Part shown: piece after piece, positions 1-6,557 of the stretch | Layout of the letters: the number at the start of each line of letters is the position of its first letter | Position numbering within the stretch: the first letter of the stretch is position 1 | NCBI GenBank assembly: GCA_030835005.1 | Contig: JAUQWT010000101.1 | Coordinates: forward strand, 1-7,953 | Source: Ignavibacteria bacterium | Lineage (GTDB): Bacteria; Bacteroidota; Ignavibacteria; Tepidaquicellales; OLB5 | Length of the DNA: 7,953 nucleotides | Reading direction: 5' to 3' | Notes under the pieces: model-generated | Told to the model about the DNA's origin: nothing | What the model saw: the letters and a program-made list of their open reading frames with translations, nothing else | Databases searched by the model: none | Program-made: the position numbers and the translations under genes

Positions 1-434
1 TTTACTTCATCCCACAGAGCCGACTTGATAAGGCAGCTTTCAACAATATCCATCAGCTTATTTTTTTCCTTAACGCCGTGAATCCTTGGCCCGTATGCAA
101 TATTATCAAATATTGATTTGGGAAATGGGTTTGATTTCTGAAATATCATGCCGACTTTTTTCCTGAGTTCCACAACATCGGTCATTGGTCCATAGATATC
201 TTTACCATCTATCTCGATTTTGCCTTCGATTCTTGTTCCATCTATAATATCATTCATCCTGTTAAGAGTACGAAGAAATGTTGATTTACCGCAACCGGAT
301 GGGCCGATGAGCGCAGTCACTTTTTTTTCAGGTATATCCAGATTAATATCAAACAGCGCCTGCACCGGTCCGTAATAGAAATTCATGCTTTCAACATGGA
401 CCTTAACTTTACTATCTGCTTGTATATCTACCAT
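1..434 (-). CDS. pstB: Phosphate ABC transporter ATP-binding protein PstB (3' end cut by window edge)
   Basis: This is the ATPase subunit of the high-affinity phosphate importer, which hydrolyses ATP on the cytoplasmic face to drive PstCA. I translated 144 residues from the ATG at 432-434 to the window edge. The Walker A motif GPSGCGKST lies at residues 44-52, followed by the PstB-typical LNRMND segment (57-62) and the Q-loop in VGMIFQKSNPFPKSI (Q99). The phrase NPFPKSI and the downstream IAYGPRIHG are strongly characteristic of PstB rather than other ABC ATPases. The family is about 250-260 residues long, so the signature motif, Walker B and H-loop lie outside the window. The start overlaps the end of pstA by 7 bases (ATGGTAG), which implies translational coupling. 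No Shine-Dalgarno sequence is visible. phoU would be the expected next gene downstream. Identity is near certain. Confidence 0.97.
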   Translation of the reverse strand, partial: MVDIQADSKVKVHVESMNFYYGPVQALFDINLDIPEKKVTALIGPSGCGKSTFLRTLNRMNDIIDGTRIEGKIEIDGKDIYGPMTDVVELRKKVGMIFQKSNPFPKSIFDNIAYGPRIHGVKEKNKLMDIVESCLIKSALWDEV

Positions 435-1282
435 TTATATTTTTTTCTCACTCTGATTCGCAAAATTATTGCAACTAAATTTAAACCAACAACCAAAAAT
501 AAGAGCACCAAGGCAGTCCCGTATTGCATAGGAAGAATTTTCTGAGCCTCCGGATGCTGGGTAGCAAGTATATACAGGTGGTAAGGAAGCGCCATAACAG
601 GGTCAAAAACCGAGGTGGGGAGCTCAGGAAGAAAGAAGGCTGCGGCTGTAAGCAGTATTGGAGCTGTTTCTCCTGCCGCCCTTCCAATTCCAAGTATTGA
701 ACCTGTCAGCATTCCCGGCAATGCATATGGGAGCACATTCTTATAAATTGTTTCCCATTTTGTTGCGCCAAGCGCAAGACTGCCTTCACGCATATACTGC
801 GGCACGGATTTTAATGACTCCTCGCTTGCCACTATTATAGTTGGTAATATCATACAGGCAAGTGTCAGGCTTCCAGCAAGAATTGATGATCCAAAATTAA
901 GGGTAATAACAAACAACCCAAGGCCAAAAAGTCCAAACACTATAGAAGGGATACCGGCAAGAGTTACTATTGCCATACGGATACTTTGTGCAAGCTTATT
1001 CTGTTTTGCATACTCAGTAAGATATACTGCACTGAACATTCCAAGAGGCAATGCAACAGCTATGGTTCCGACAACAAGATAAAGGGTTCCGAGAATTGCA
1101 GGAAAGATCCCGCCTTCTGCCCCGCTCTTTTCAGGATTTGCTGTTATGAATTCCCATGACATTGTCGGCAGTCCGTGTATGAGAATATCGATAATGATAT
1201 ATGCTATAAAGAATACGACGAGGTAAGTAATGCCGCGCATCATCCAATAAATTACCTTCTCGCCTGTTCTTTTATTTCCCAA
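428..1282 (-). CDS. pstA: Phosphate ABC transporter permease PstA
   Basis: This is one of the two membrane permeases forming the phosphate channel with PstC. The 284-residue length is normal for PstA. About six membrane spans are visible, the first at residues 18-35 and the last at about 258-276. The permease EAA loop that docks on PstB is at about 166-190 (EGSLALGATKWETIY, then P-x4-PG), followed by the family-typical GIGRAAGETAP (198-208). A large periplasmic loop lies at about 220-250. The apparent start is a TTG two bases after the pstC stop; the frame is closed by a TGA just upstream and has no upstream ATG. Tandem ATGs at residues 14-15 (codon 14 at 1241-1243) also precede the first membrane span and have a weak AAGG upstream, so the start is not settled. 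The end overlaps pstB by 7 bases. Confidence 0.96.
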   Translation of the reverse strand: MGNKRTGEKVIYWMMRGITYLVVFFIAYIIIDILIHGLPTMSWEFITANPEKSGAEGGIFPAILGTLYLVVGTIAVALPLGMFSAVYLTEYAKQNKLAQSIRMAIVTLAGIPSIVFGLFGLGLFVITLNFGSSILAGSLTLACMILPTIIVASEESLKSVPQYMREGSLALGATKWETIYKNVLPYALPGMLTGSILGIGRAAGETAPILLTAAAFFLPELPTSVFDPVMALPYHLYILATQHPEAQKILPMQYGTALVLLFLVVGLNLVAIILRIRVRKKYKW

Positions 1283-1284
1283 TT

Positions 1285-2166
1285 CTATTTCTCACTTAAT
1301 CCGTATTTTTTAAGTACCTTGTAAGAGATCATATTAAGTCCAAATGTCATTAACATTAACACAATTCCGACCCAAAATAATGCCATATAGTGATTGCTTC
1401 CTATAGTCACTTCACCCATCTCTGCCGCAATAGTTGCAGTCATTGTGCGAACTGATGAAAACGGGTTGAAGCTTATTACCGGTGAATTTCCGGTTACCAT
1501 CATGACTGCCATTGTTTCCCCAACAACCCTGCCCATTCCAAGCATAACAGATGCCACTATTCCCGAAAGTGCTGCAGGAACCACTACTTTCCATATTGTC
1601 TCAAGCTTACTTGCACCAAGCGCCAGCGATGCTTCTTTATAAACCGAAGGGACACTTTTGATCGCATCCTCTGAAATTGACATAATAGTTGGTATTGCCA
1701 TCAGCGCAAGCAAAACTGATCCTGTCAAAGCATTCAATCCGCTGTTCAGGCCAAATACATCTTTTATTAGTGGCGAAACTACAACTAATCCAAAAAATCC
1801 CAATACAACTGAAGGAATGCCTGCAAGAATTTCGATGAACGGTTTTAAGAATTCCCGTTCTTTTGGAGTAGCGATCTCTGATATATATACAGCACCAATA
1901 ATACCAAACGGCACAGCAATTATAATAGCAAGCAAAGTAACAACAATTGACCCCGTTATTAACGGGACGATGCCAAATTCCTCCTTTTGGAATGAAACCG
2001 GGTTCCATACATCATGAAACAACTCTGTAATTCCCGGGCTGCCAATAAACGGAAGTGCTTCCTTGAATAGGAATAAAAAGATCAGCAAAACTATGATTAT
2101 CGATAGAGAACCACAGCTCTGCAGAAAGTATTTTATTAATTTTGCTTTTAGCCTTTGTCTGTTCAA
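1285..2166 (-). CDS. pstC: Phosphate ABC transporter permease PstC
   Basis: This is the second permease of the phosphate importer, pairing with PstA. The 293 residues match PstC. The first membrane span is at about 20-36, a periplasmic stretch rich in PstC-like features (VWNPVSFQKEEFGIVPLITGS) lies at about 53-73, and further spans follow. The EAA loop is at 177-203 (KEASLALGASKLETIWKVV...), followed by MLGMGRVVGETMAV (208-221), the PstC counterpart of the motif in PstA. The start is a TTG one base after the pstS stop. A TGA three codons upstream closes the frame, and no internal Met occurs in the first 140 residues, so TTG is the only start that keeps the first spans. There is no obvious ribosome binding site, so reinitiation or coupling from pstS is likely. 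Confidence 0.96.
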   Translation of the reverse strand: MNRQRLKAKLIKYFLQSCGSLSIIIVLLIFLFLFKEALPFIGSPGITELFHDVWNPVSFQKEEFGIVPLITGSIVVTLLAIIIAVPFGIIGAVYISEIATPKEREFLKPFIEILAGIPSVVLGFFGLVVVSPLIKDVFGLNSGLNALTGSVLLALMAIPTIMSISEDAIKSVPSVYKEASLALGASKLETIWKVVVPAALSGIVASVMLGMGRVVGETMAVMMVTGNSPVISFNPFSSVRTMTATIAAEMGEVTIGSNHYMALFWVGIVLMLMTFGLNMISYKVLKKYGLSEK

Positions 2167-2167
2167 G

Positions 2168-3034
2168 CTATTTCAGTGTTACATATCCTGTTTCTTCAAC
2201 TATCTTTTGCCCGTCGGCTGATATTGCAAAATCAAGAAATGTAGCCTGAATACCGGCAGGCTCGCCGTTAAAGATCAAAAACAACGGTCGCGCAATTGAG
2301 TAAGTCTTATCTAAAACAGTATTGTGATTCGGAGTTACTGCAGGAGAGTTTTCATCCTTCTTAACATTCAGCACTTTAACATTGCCTTCTTTAGTATAAC
2401 CCAGTCCTAAATAGCCAATTGACCATTTATCCTGCCCAATTGATTGTGCAATTGACGATGATGCCGGCATCAATTTAACTGAAGGGGCGAAATTTTCTTT
2501 GTTCAGAACATGCTCCTGAAAGAATACATATGTACCTGAATTGCTCTCTCTTGATAATGCAGTAATGGGCTGATCGGGTCCGCCTAGCTCTTTCCAGTTC
2601 TTATACGCTCCCGTAAAAACTTTCTTGATCTGGTCCATAGTCAGCTCTTTGATGGGATTCTCAGGGTTAACAATTACCGCGAGCCCATCATATGCAATAA
2701 TTTTTTCTACTATGTTAACGCCTTTTCCTTTTGCCTCATCCTTTTCTTTTTGCTGCATATCCCTTGATGAAGCACAAATATCCGTTGTTCCGTTTATTAT
2801 TGCCGCTATTCCTGTTCCGGAACCGCCGCCTGTAACAGAGATCTGTTCTCCCTGCATTTTCTTCATATATGCTTCTGCTAGTGAACTCATTAGATGTACC
2901 ATAGTGTCTGAGCCTTTGATCGTTATGTTCTTCTTCGTTTTGGAATCCTGCTTATCCTTCTTGGCACAACCTGAAATTGTGAATGATATCATCACAAGTA
3001 AAAGAAGTACAAGCCTAAAAGTTGAATTTTTCAT
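2168..3034 (-). CDS. pstS: Phosphate-binding lipoprotein PstS
   Basis: This is the periplasmic solute-binding protein that delivers phosphate to PstCAB. The 288-residue product begins with a lipoprotein signal: positive start, hydrophobic core at about 7-20, and lipobox ISGC with Cys23 as the lipidated residue. Phosphate-binding signatures of the PstS family are present: GSDTMVH (41-47), the glycine-rich GGGSGTGI (69-76) and SRESNSGTY (161-169). These loops contact the anion in known PstS structures. The ATG start is preceded by no clear Shine-Dalgarno. The 114-base gap to phoR holds a strong Pho box array, so this is probably the first gene of a Pho-induced pstSCAB unit as well as part of a longer phoBR-pst transcript. 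The identification is secure; lipid anchoring is inferred from the signal. Confidence 0.96.
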   Translation of the reverse strand: MKNSTFRLVLLLLVMISFTISGCAKKDKQDSKTKKNITIKGSDTMVHLMSSLAEAYMKKMQGEQISVTGGGSGTGIAAIINGTTDICASSRDMQQKEKDEAKGKGVNIVEKIIAYDGLAVIVNPENPIKELTMDQIKKVFTGAYKNWKELGGPDQPITALSRESNSGTYVFFQEHVLNKENFAPSVKLMPASSSIAQSIGQDKWSIGYLGLGYTKEGNVKVLNVKKDENSPAVTPNHNTVLDKTYSIARPLFLIFNGEPAGIQATFLDFAISADGQKIVEETGYVTLK

Positions 3035-3083
3035 TGTATTGAAGTTAGTTTATAATTTACCTGTTTGGAATTAATGTAAATTA

Positions 3084-3132
3084 TGTTAATAAATTAAACA
3101 AACTGTTAAGAGATTGTTAAGATTTTGTTAAG
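3084..3132 (-). promoter_or_regulatory. Pho box array upstream of pstS
   Basis: On the coding (minus) strand the 7-mer CTTAACA occurs three times, at 3126-3132, 3115-3121 and 3104-3110, with an exact 11-bp period. A fourth copy, ATTAACA, lies at 3084-3090, 20 bp further downstream. Perfect 7-bp repeats with AT-rich 4-bp spacers are the arrangement expected for a PhoB/PhoP-type regulator, which binds direct repeats one helical turn apart; TTAACA is the core known for Bacillus PhoP. The array sits 50-98 bp upstream of the pstS ATG. A TAATTTAC at 3076-3083 (minus strand) is a weak -7 candidate. The repeats are seen directly; binding by the adjacent PhoB is inferred. Confidence 0.88.
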
Positions 3133-3148
3133 AATGACTGATTTCTCA

Positions 3149-4915
3149 TCATGGTTCTTGAGGTATTTTTATAGTAAATGTACTTCCGGAACCTGGTTTT
3201 GATTCGACTTCAATGATCCCGTCCATTCCGTTAACAATATGCTTCACTATTGCCAGCCCCAGCCCGGTGCCCCCTTCTTCTCTGCTTCTGCCCTTATCTA
3301 TCCTGTAAAACCTTTCAAAGAGCCTTGGCATATGCTCTTCTGAGATTCCATACCCGGAATCTTTCACATAAATAACCAGCGCTTTGTTCTTTTCATATGC
3401 CCCTATTTCAATTTCTGATTTTTTATCACAGTACTTAATAGCATTGTCCAAAAGGTTTCCTATTGCCTGCTCCATCAGGTTTTTGTTTATTCTGCCCTCA
3501 AGTTTGTCATCACATTTTACAGCAATGGTTATTTTTTTCTCCGCAGTCTTAAATTCAAAATCTTCAGTAACAGACCTCAGCACTCTGAGGATATTCTCAT
3601 TTTCAAATTCAATTTCATCCGGTTTATCTTCAAGCTTTGCAAGGATCAATAGATCATCAATAATCAGGTTCAGCCTGTCAATATGTTTCTCTATGATTTC
3701 CAGGAACCGCTCGGCGTTTTTAGTATCTTTAATTGCACCCTCACGAAGGGTTTCTATAAATCCTTTGATTGTTGTGACAGGAGTTTTAAGCTCGTGCGAA
3801 ACATTGGCAACAAGGTCCTTTTTGATCGTATCAAGATGTTTGAGATTTGAAATATCATTAAACACAACAAGTGCTCCCAGTGCATTATCATCTACATCAT
3901 ATAAGAGCGTACCGCTTAACTGCAGGTACTTATCCTTTTCATGCTGTAATATTATTTCTGTTTCCCGCGGATTGCCTTCGGCAATAATTCTTTTGAAAAA
4001 CTTTTGGATTTCGGAAATTCTGATAACCTCCTGTAGTGTTTTGCCCTGTGTGCTCTTATCAGTTATTCCCAGAATATCCTCTGCTGTTTTATTTATTAGC
4101 AATATCCGCTCGTCGTAATCAACAGCAAGAACTCCTTCTTTCATACTTTCAAGCACAGCCTTCTGAAGGTTGTTTTGTTCACCTATTATATCCAGTTTTT
4201 CATCAAGCTGACGCGCCATTATATTAAGCGAGTTCGCAATGCTCTTCAGCTCATCATTTTCGGGTGGAAATATTTTCCTATCAAACTCACCACCCGCAAA
4301 CCTTTCAGCCCCGGCTCTAATCAAACTTATTGGATTTAGAATGCTCTTTAAAGATATATAACCAACTACAAGTATTATTACTGATAGAAAAATTACGGAG
4401 AGTACAATAGCAATATTAGCATTCCTGGCTTCTTTTTGAACCCCGGATAGCGGAAATCCTGATCTGACAACAAGCCTGAGATTATTCTCCTTATCATAAA
4501 CCGGCATTGCGGAATAAAGGAAGTCCTCCTTCAATGTGAAGCTGTACCTTTGAGATACTCCAATTCCTTTAGTGATCGCTTCAATCACTTCCGGCCTGTC
4601 GGCATGATTATCCATGTGCGAAGCAATTTCACGCGAATCCGCAGCTACCCTGCCGTTTGGCAATATCATAGTTATTCTGCTGCCGCTTAAGCTGTCAAGT
4701 TTAGTTGCAAGTATATTCAGATCAGCAGAGTCAATTGGCAGCGATTCAAGCTTATCCTTTATAAGCCTTGTACGTACTTTTAGAATTTCAGAGTCATTGG
4801 TAATAAGAGAATCTTTGAACATTGATGAAGCGTAGAGTCCTAATACAATCAAAGGGACAATTGAGAATGAAGCAAGCAGATAATATATTTTCCAAAGGAA
4901 TTTCCTTTGCCTCAA
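3149..4915 (-). CDS. phoR: Phosphate-regulon sensor histidine kinase PhoR (PnpS-like)
   Basis: This is the membrane sensor kinase that phosphorylates the upstream-encoded PhoB under phosphate limitation. Domains in the 588 residues are: membrane span 1 (about 10-30); an extracytoplasmic sensor (about 33-165) with NGRVAADS and NHADRPEV, typical of the PDC-type sensor of Gram-positive PhoR/PnpS; span 2 (about 167-188); HAMP (about 189-242); PAS (about 250-355); HisKA with the phosphoacceptor His374 in VSHELKTP; and HATPase with N box NLLDNAIKY (487-495), G1 DSGYG (519-523) and G2 GGTGLGLAIVKH (548-559). All catalytic residues are intact. The start is TTG, directly after the phoB stop; the next Met (32) is beyond span 1, so TTG is needed. 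The periplasmic sensor is unlike the short-loop E. coli PhoR. No terminator separates it from pstS. Confidence 0.94.
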   Translation of the reverse strand: MRQRKFLWKIYYLLASFSIVPLIVLGLYASSMFKDSLITNDSEILKVRTRLIKDKLESLPIDSADLNILATKLDSLSGSRITMILPNGRVAADSREIASHMDNHADRPEVIEAITKGIGVSQRYSFTLKEDFLYSAMPVYDKENNLRLVVRSGFPLSGVQKEARNANIAIVLSVIFLSVIILVVGYISLKSILNPISLIRAGAERFAGGEFDRKIFPPENDELKSIANSLNIMARQLDEKLDIIGEQNNLQKAVLESMKEGVLAVDYDERILLINKTAEDILGITDKSTQGKTLQEVIRISEIQKFFKRIIAEGNPRETEIILQHEKDKYLQLSGTLLYDVDDNALGALVVFNDISNLKHLDTIKKDLVANVSHELKTPVTTIKGFIETLREGAIKDTKNAERFLEIIEKHIDRLNLIIDDLLILAKLEDKPDEIEFENENILRVLRSVTEDFEFKTAEKKITIAVKCDDKLEGRINKNLMEQAIGNLLDNAIKYCDKKSEIEIGAYEKNKALVIYVKDSGYGISEEHMPRLFERFYRIDKGRSREEGGTGLGLAIVKHIVNGMDGIIEVESKPGSGSTFTIKIPQEP

Positions 4916-5605
4916 CTAAGTTATCTCCCTGAATTTATACCCCACGCCGCGAACGGTTTCGATATATTCGTTTTCTTCTCCAAGTTTTTTCCGGAGCGAT
5001 ACTATATGTACATCAATCGATCTGTCCGTCACAGATACTCCCTCACCTCTGGTTGAGTCAACAATCTGGTATCTTGTCATGACCCAGCCGGGTTTTTTGG
5101 CAAGTGCAAGCAATATCCTGAACTCTAAATGTGTCAATTCAACCGGCTTTCCTTTAATTGTAACTTCATGTCTGCCCACATGGATCTTAAGATCTCCTCT
5201 TTCAATTATAGGTTTCTCTTCTTCTTCTTTGGGCGGGCGCCTTCTTAGAGTAGCCTTCACTATAGCAAGAAGCTCACGGGGGCTGAACGGTTTTGTTACA
5301 TAATGGTCAGCGCCAATTTCAAGCCCGGCAACTTTATCCGCTTCATCAGCCTTGGCAGTTACCATCACTATCGGGATATTCGCTTTTTGCTTATCAGCCT
5401 TAATTATCTTTGTTATATCAAATCCATCCACTCCCGGCAGCATAAGGTCTAATATAATAAGGTCATAGTCATTATCTTTTACGAGGTCTAAAGCTTCCTC
5501 ACCGCTTGATGCAGTTTTTACCCTGTAACCATTCTTGGTTAGATTATAGTCAATAAGCTCAAGTATATCTTTTTCGTCGTCAACAACCAGAATTTTTTCC
5601 TTCAT
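4916..5605 (-). CDS. phoB: Phosphate-regulon response regulator PhoB/PhoP (OmpR family)
   Basis: This is the transcription factor partner of PhoR. The 229 residues hold a receiver domain (about 4-118) and an OmpR/PhoB winged-helix DNA-binding domain (about 133-226). The acidic pocket is Asp9, Asp10 and Glu11, the phosphoacceptor is Asp53 (ILDLMLPG), the switch Thr is Thr83 and the conserved Lys is Lys105 (KPFSPREL). The recognition region is RSIDVHIVSLRKKLG (195-209), and RGVGYKF (219-225) forms the wing. Acidic and basic linker residues (PPKEEEEKP) join the domains. The gene starts with ATG but has no visible Shine-Dalgarno. Pho boxes upstream suggest autoactivation. The name phoB or phoP depends on lineage convention; linkage to phoR and pst makes the role clear. 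Confidence 0.95.
   Translation of the reverse strand: MKEKILVVDDEKDILELIDYNLTKNGYRVKTASSGEEALDLVKDNDYDLIILDLMLPGVDGFDITKIIKADKQKANIPIVMVTAKADEADKVAGLEIGADHYVTKPFSPRELLAIVKATLRRRPPKEEEEKPIIERGDLKIHVGRHEVTIKGKPVELTHLEFRILLALAKKPGWVMTRYQIVDSTRGEGVSVTDRSIDVHIVSLRKKLGEENEYIETVRGVGYKFREIT
4925..4930 (-). promoter_or_regulatory. Shine-Dalgarno AGGGAG supporting the phoR TTG start
   Basis: On the minus strand AGGGAG lies inside the last codons of phoB, nine bases before the TTG at 4913-4915. It is one of only two clear Shine-Dalgarno sequences in the window. It supports the TTG as the real phoR start, and suggests that phoR is translated independently or in coupling with phoB. Confidence 0.7.
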
Positions 5606-5612
5606 GTTAATG

Positions 5613-5628
5613 ATTTTCTAATTTTCTA
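5613..5628. repeat. 8-bp tandem duplication in the phoB 5' leader
   Basis: ATTTTCTA occurs twice back to back (5613-5620 and 5621-5628), starting 8 bases from the phoB ATG. It could be a simple slippage product in AT-rich DNA. No function is evident. Confidence 0.6.
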
Positions 5629-5640
5629 ATAATCTTAATT

Positions 5641-5689
5641 TGTTAAAATTAGCACTAATTTGTTAGATTAGTGTTAAGTAATTATTAGA
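5641..5689 (-). promoter_or_regulatory. Pho box array upstream of phoB
   Basis: On the minus strand the repeats are CTTAACA (5672-5678), TCTAACA (5661-5667) and TTTAACA (5641-5647), plus a degenerate in-phase unit TCTAATA (5683-5689). The order and spacing (11, 11, then 20 bp) are the same as in the pstS array. The array ends about 36 bp before the phoB ATG. It is weaker than the pstS array, which would suit modest autoregulation. The repeats are seen directly; the regulation is inferred. The array lies about 145 bp from the divergent plus-strand gene and is less likely to control it. Confidence 0.72.
5653..5673. repeat. Perfect 7-bp inverted repeat within the phoB control region
   Basis: CACTAAT (5653-5659) and its exact complement ATTAGTG (5667-5673) flank a 7-base centre, TTGTTAG, which contains most of one Pho box unit. 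There is no T-run after it, so it is not a convincing terminator. It could be a dimeric operator, or a by-product of repeated TTAG/CTAA words in AT-rich DNA. Confidence 0.5.
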
Positions 5690-5807
5690 ATTAAAAATCA
5701 TTCAAAAATACAATTTATTATAACATAATTGAATCCAATAAAACAATGACTACCGTCACATTTCAATATTCAATTAATTTTGCATTAATAAGCATGATCT
5801 TAAAAGG

Positions 5808-5815
5808 TATATTTG
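5808..5815 (+). promoter_or_regulatory. Bacteroidota-type -7 element TATATTTG
   Basis: TATATTTG matches the TAnnTTTG consensus -7 element completely and ends 19 bases before the ATG at 5835, leaving a very short leader. A TTTTG at 5778-5782 lies upstream, but 25 bp away, which is longer than the usual spacing to the -33 element. The leader lacks a good Shine-Dalgarno, in line with that group of bacteria. The match is seen; promoter activity is inferred. Confidence 0.55.
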
Positions 5816-5834
5816 TATATTAAAAACTGGATTT

Positions 5835-6545
5835 ATGTCGGGCGAAATCTTCATTCTCTCACTTACGGCTGCATCAATCGGATTCATCCATACACTAATT
5901 GGCCCTGACCATTACTTACCTTTCATCATGATGGCAAAAGCCGGAAAGTGGTCAAAAAACAAGACTTTCTGGGTAACTTTATTCTGCGGGATAGGACACG
6001 TTTTGAGCTCTGTAGTTCTTGGAATTGTTGGTATTGCAGCCGGAATTGCATTGGAAAGACTCGAAATAATTGAAGGCACAAGAGGAGAGATCGCAGGCTG
6101 GATACTTATTTCATTTGGTTTTTTGTATATGATATGGGGAATAAGGAAAGCTTACATAAACACTCCGCACAGACACGTTCACGTAACAGATGAAGGCACT
6201 TACACAACTCATGTGCACGATCATGACGGAAAGCACGTTCACACTGAGTCAAGTAAGAAAAGATCAATGACACCGTGGATACTGTTTGTAATATTTGTCT
6301 TGGGTCCGTGCGAACCCCTTATACCGCTGCTGATGTTCCCTGCATCACAGCATAGCATTGCAGGTCTGAGCTTAGTTTCATTGATCTTTTGCGTTGTTAC
6401 AATATCAACAATGATCTCAATAGTATTTGTAGCTTTGTGGGGCGTAAATTTGATGCCTCTTGGGAAACTTGAAAAGTATTCTCACGCATTTGCTGGATTT
6501 GCTATCTTTGCTTCAGGATTAGCAATAAATTTTTGGGGACTGTAA
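5835..6545 (+). CDS. Six-TM membrane protein of the NicO/UreH/TauE-like type with a His-rich loop
   Basis: The 236-residue membrane protein has about six spans (about 4-26, 46-70, 86-104, 146-168, 176-202, 214-234). Span 1 carries HTLIGPDHYLPF (19-30), whose histidine and Asp-His pair resemble the HX4DH-type metal signature of nickel/cobalt permeases (here the spacing is H-x5-DH). A GHVLSS segment (54-59) and LGPCEPLIPLLMF (156-168) have charged or sulfur residues inside membrane spans. The loop between spans 3 and 4 (105-145) has eight histidines between 112 and 136 in HxH pairs, typical of a metal-handling loop. Similar proteins are variously named sulfite exporter TauE/SafE family or UreH-domain proteins. 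A divalent metal such as nickel, cobalt or zinc is a reasonable guess, but the substrate is unknown. The gene is divergent from phoB and convergent with the DUF192 gene (12-base gap). Confidence 0.75.
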   Translation: MSGEIFILSLTAASIGFIHTLIGPDHYLPFIMMAKAGKWSKNKTFWVTLFCGIGHVLSSVVLGIVGIAAGIALERLEIIEGTRGEIAGWILISFGFLYMIWGIRKAYINTPHRHVHVTDEGTYTTHVHDHDGKHVHTESSKKRSMTPWILFVIFVLGPCEPLIPLLMFPASQHSIAGLSLVSLIFCVVTISTMISIVFVALWGVNLMPLGKLEKYSHAFAGFAIFASGLAINFWGL

Positions 6546-6557
6546 AAGCCTCATCTA

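Noticed and set aside
1637..2008. Minus-strand frame of 123 codons inside pstC
   Set aside because: It is an alternative frame within pstC; Cys/Tyr/Asn-rich translation without domain character, whereas the pstC frame has all the family motifs.
2625..3074. Plus-strand open frame of 149 codons opposite pstS
   Set aside because: It is antisense to pstS and shows no recognisable domain; the composition is as expected of a shadow frame.
3384..4118. Long plus-strand open frame (244 codons) opposite phoR
   Set aside because: It is antisense to the well-supported HisKA/HATPase region, with a low-complexity Ser/Ile/Phe-rich translation typical of a reverse-strand shadow; no family resemblance.
5690..5807. 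Search for a Pho box serving the plus-strand transporter gene
   Set aside because: No TTAACA or TGTTAA repeats with an 11-bp period occur between the phoB array and the transporter promoter; only an isolated TATAACA is seen.
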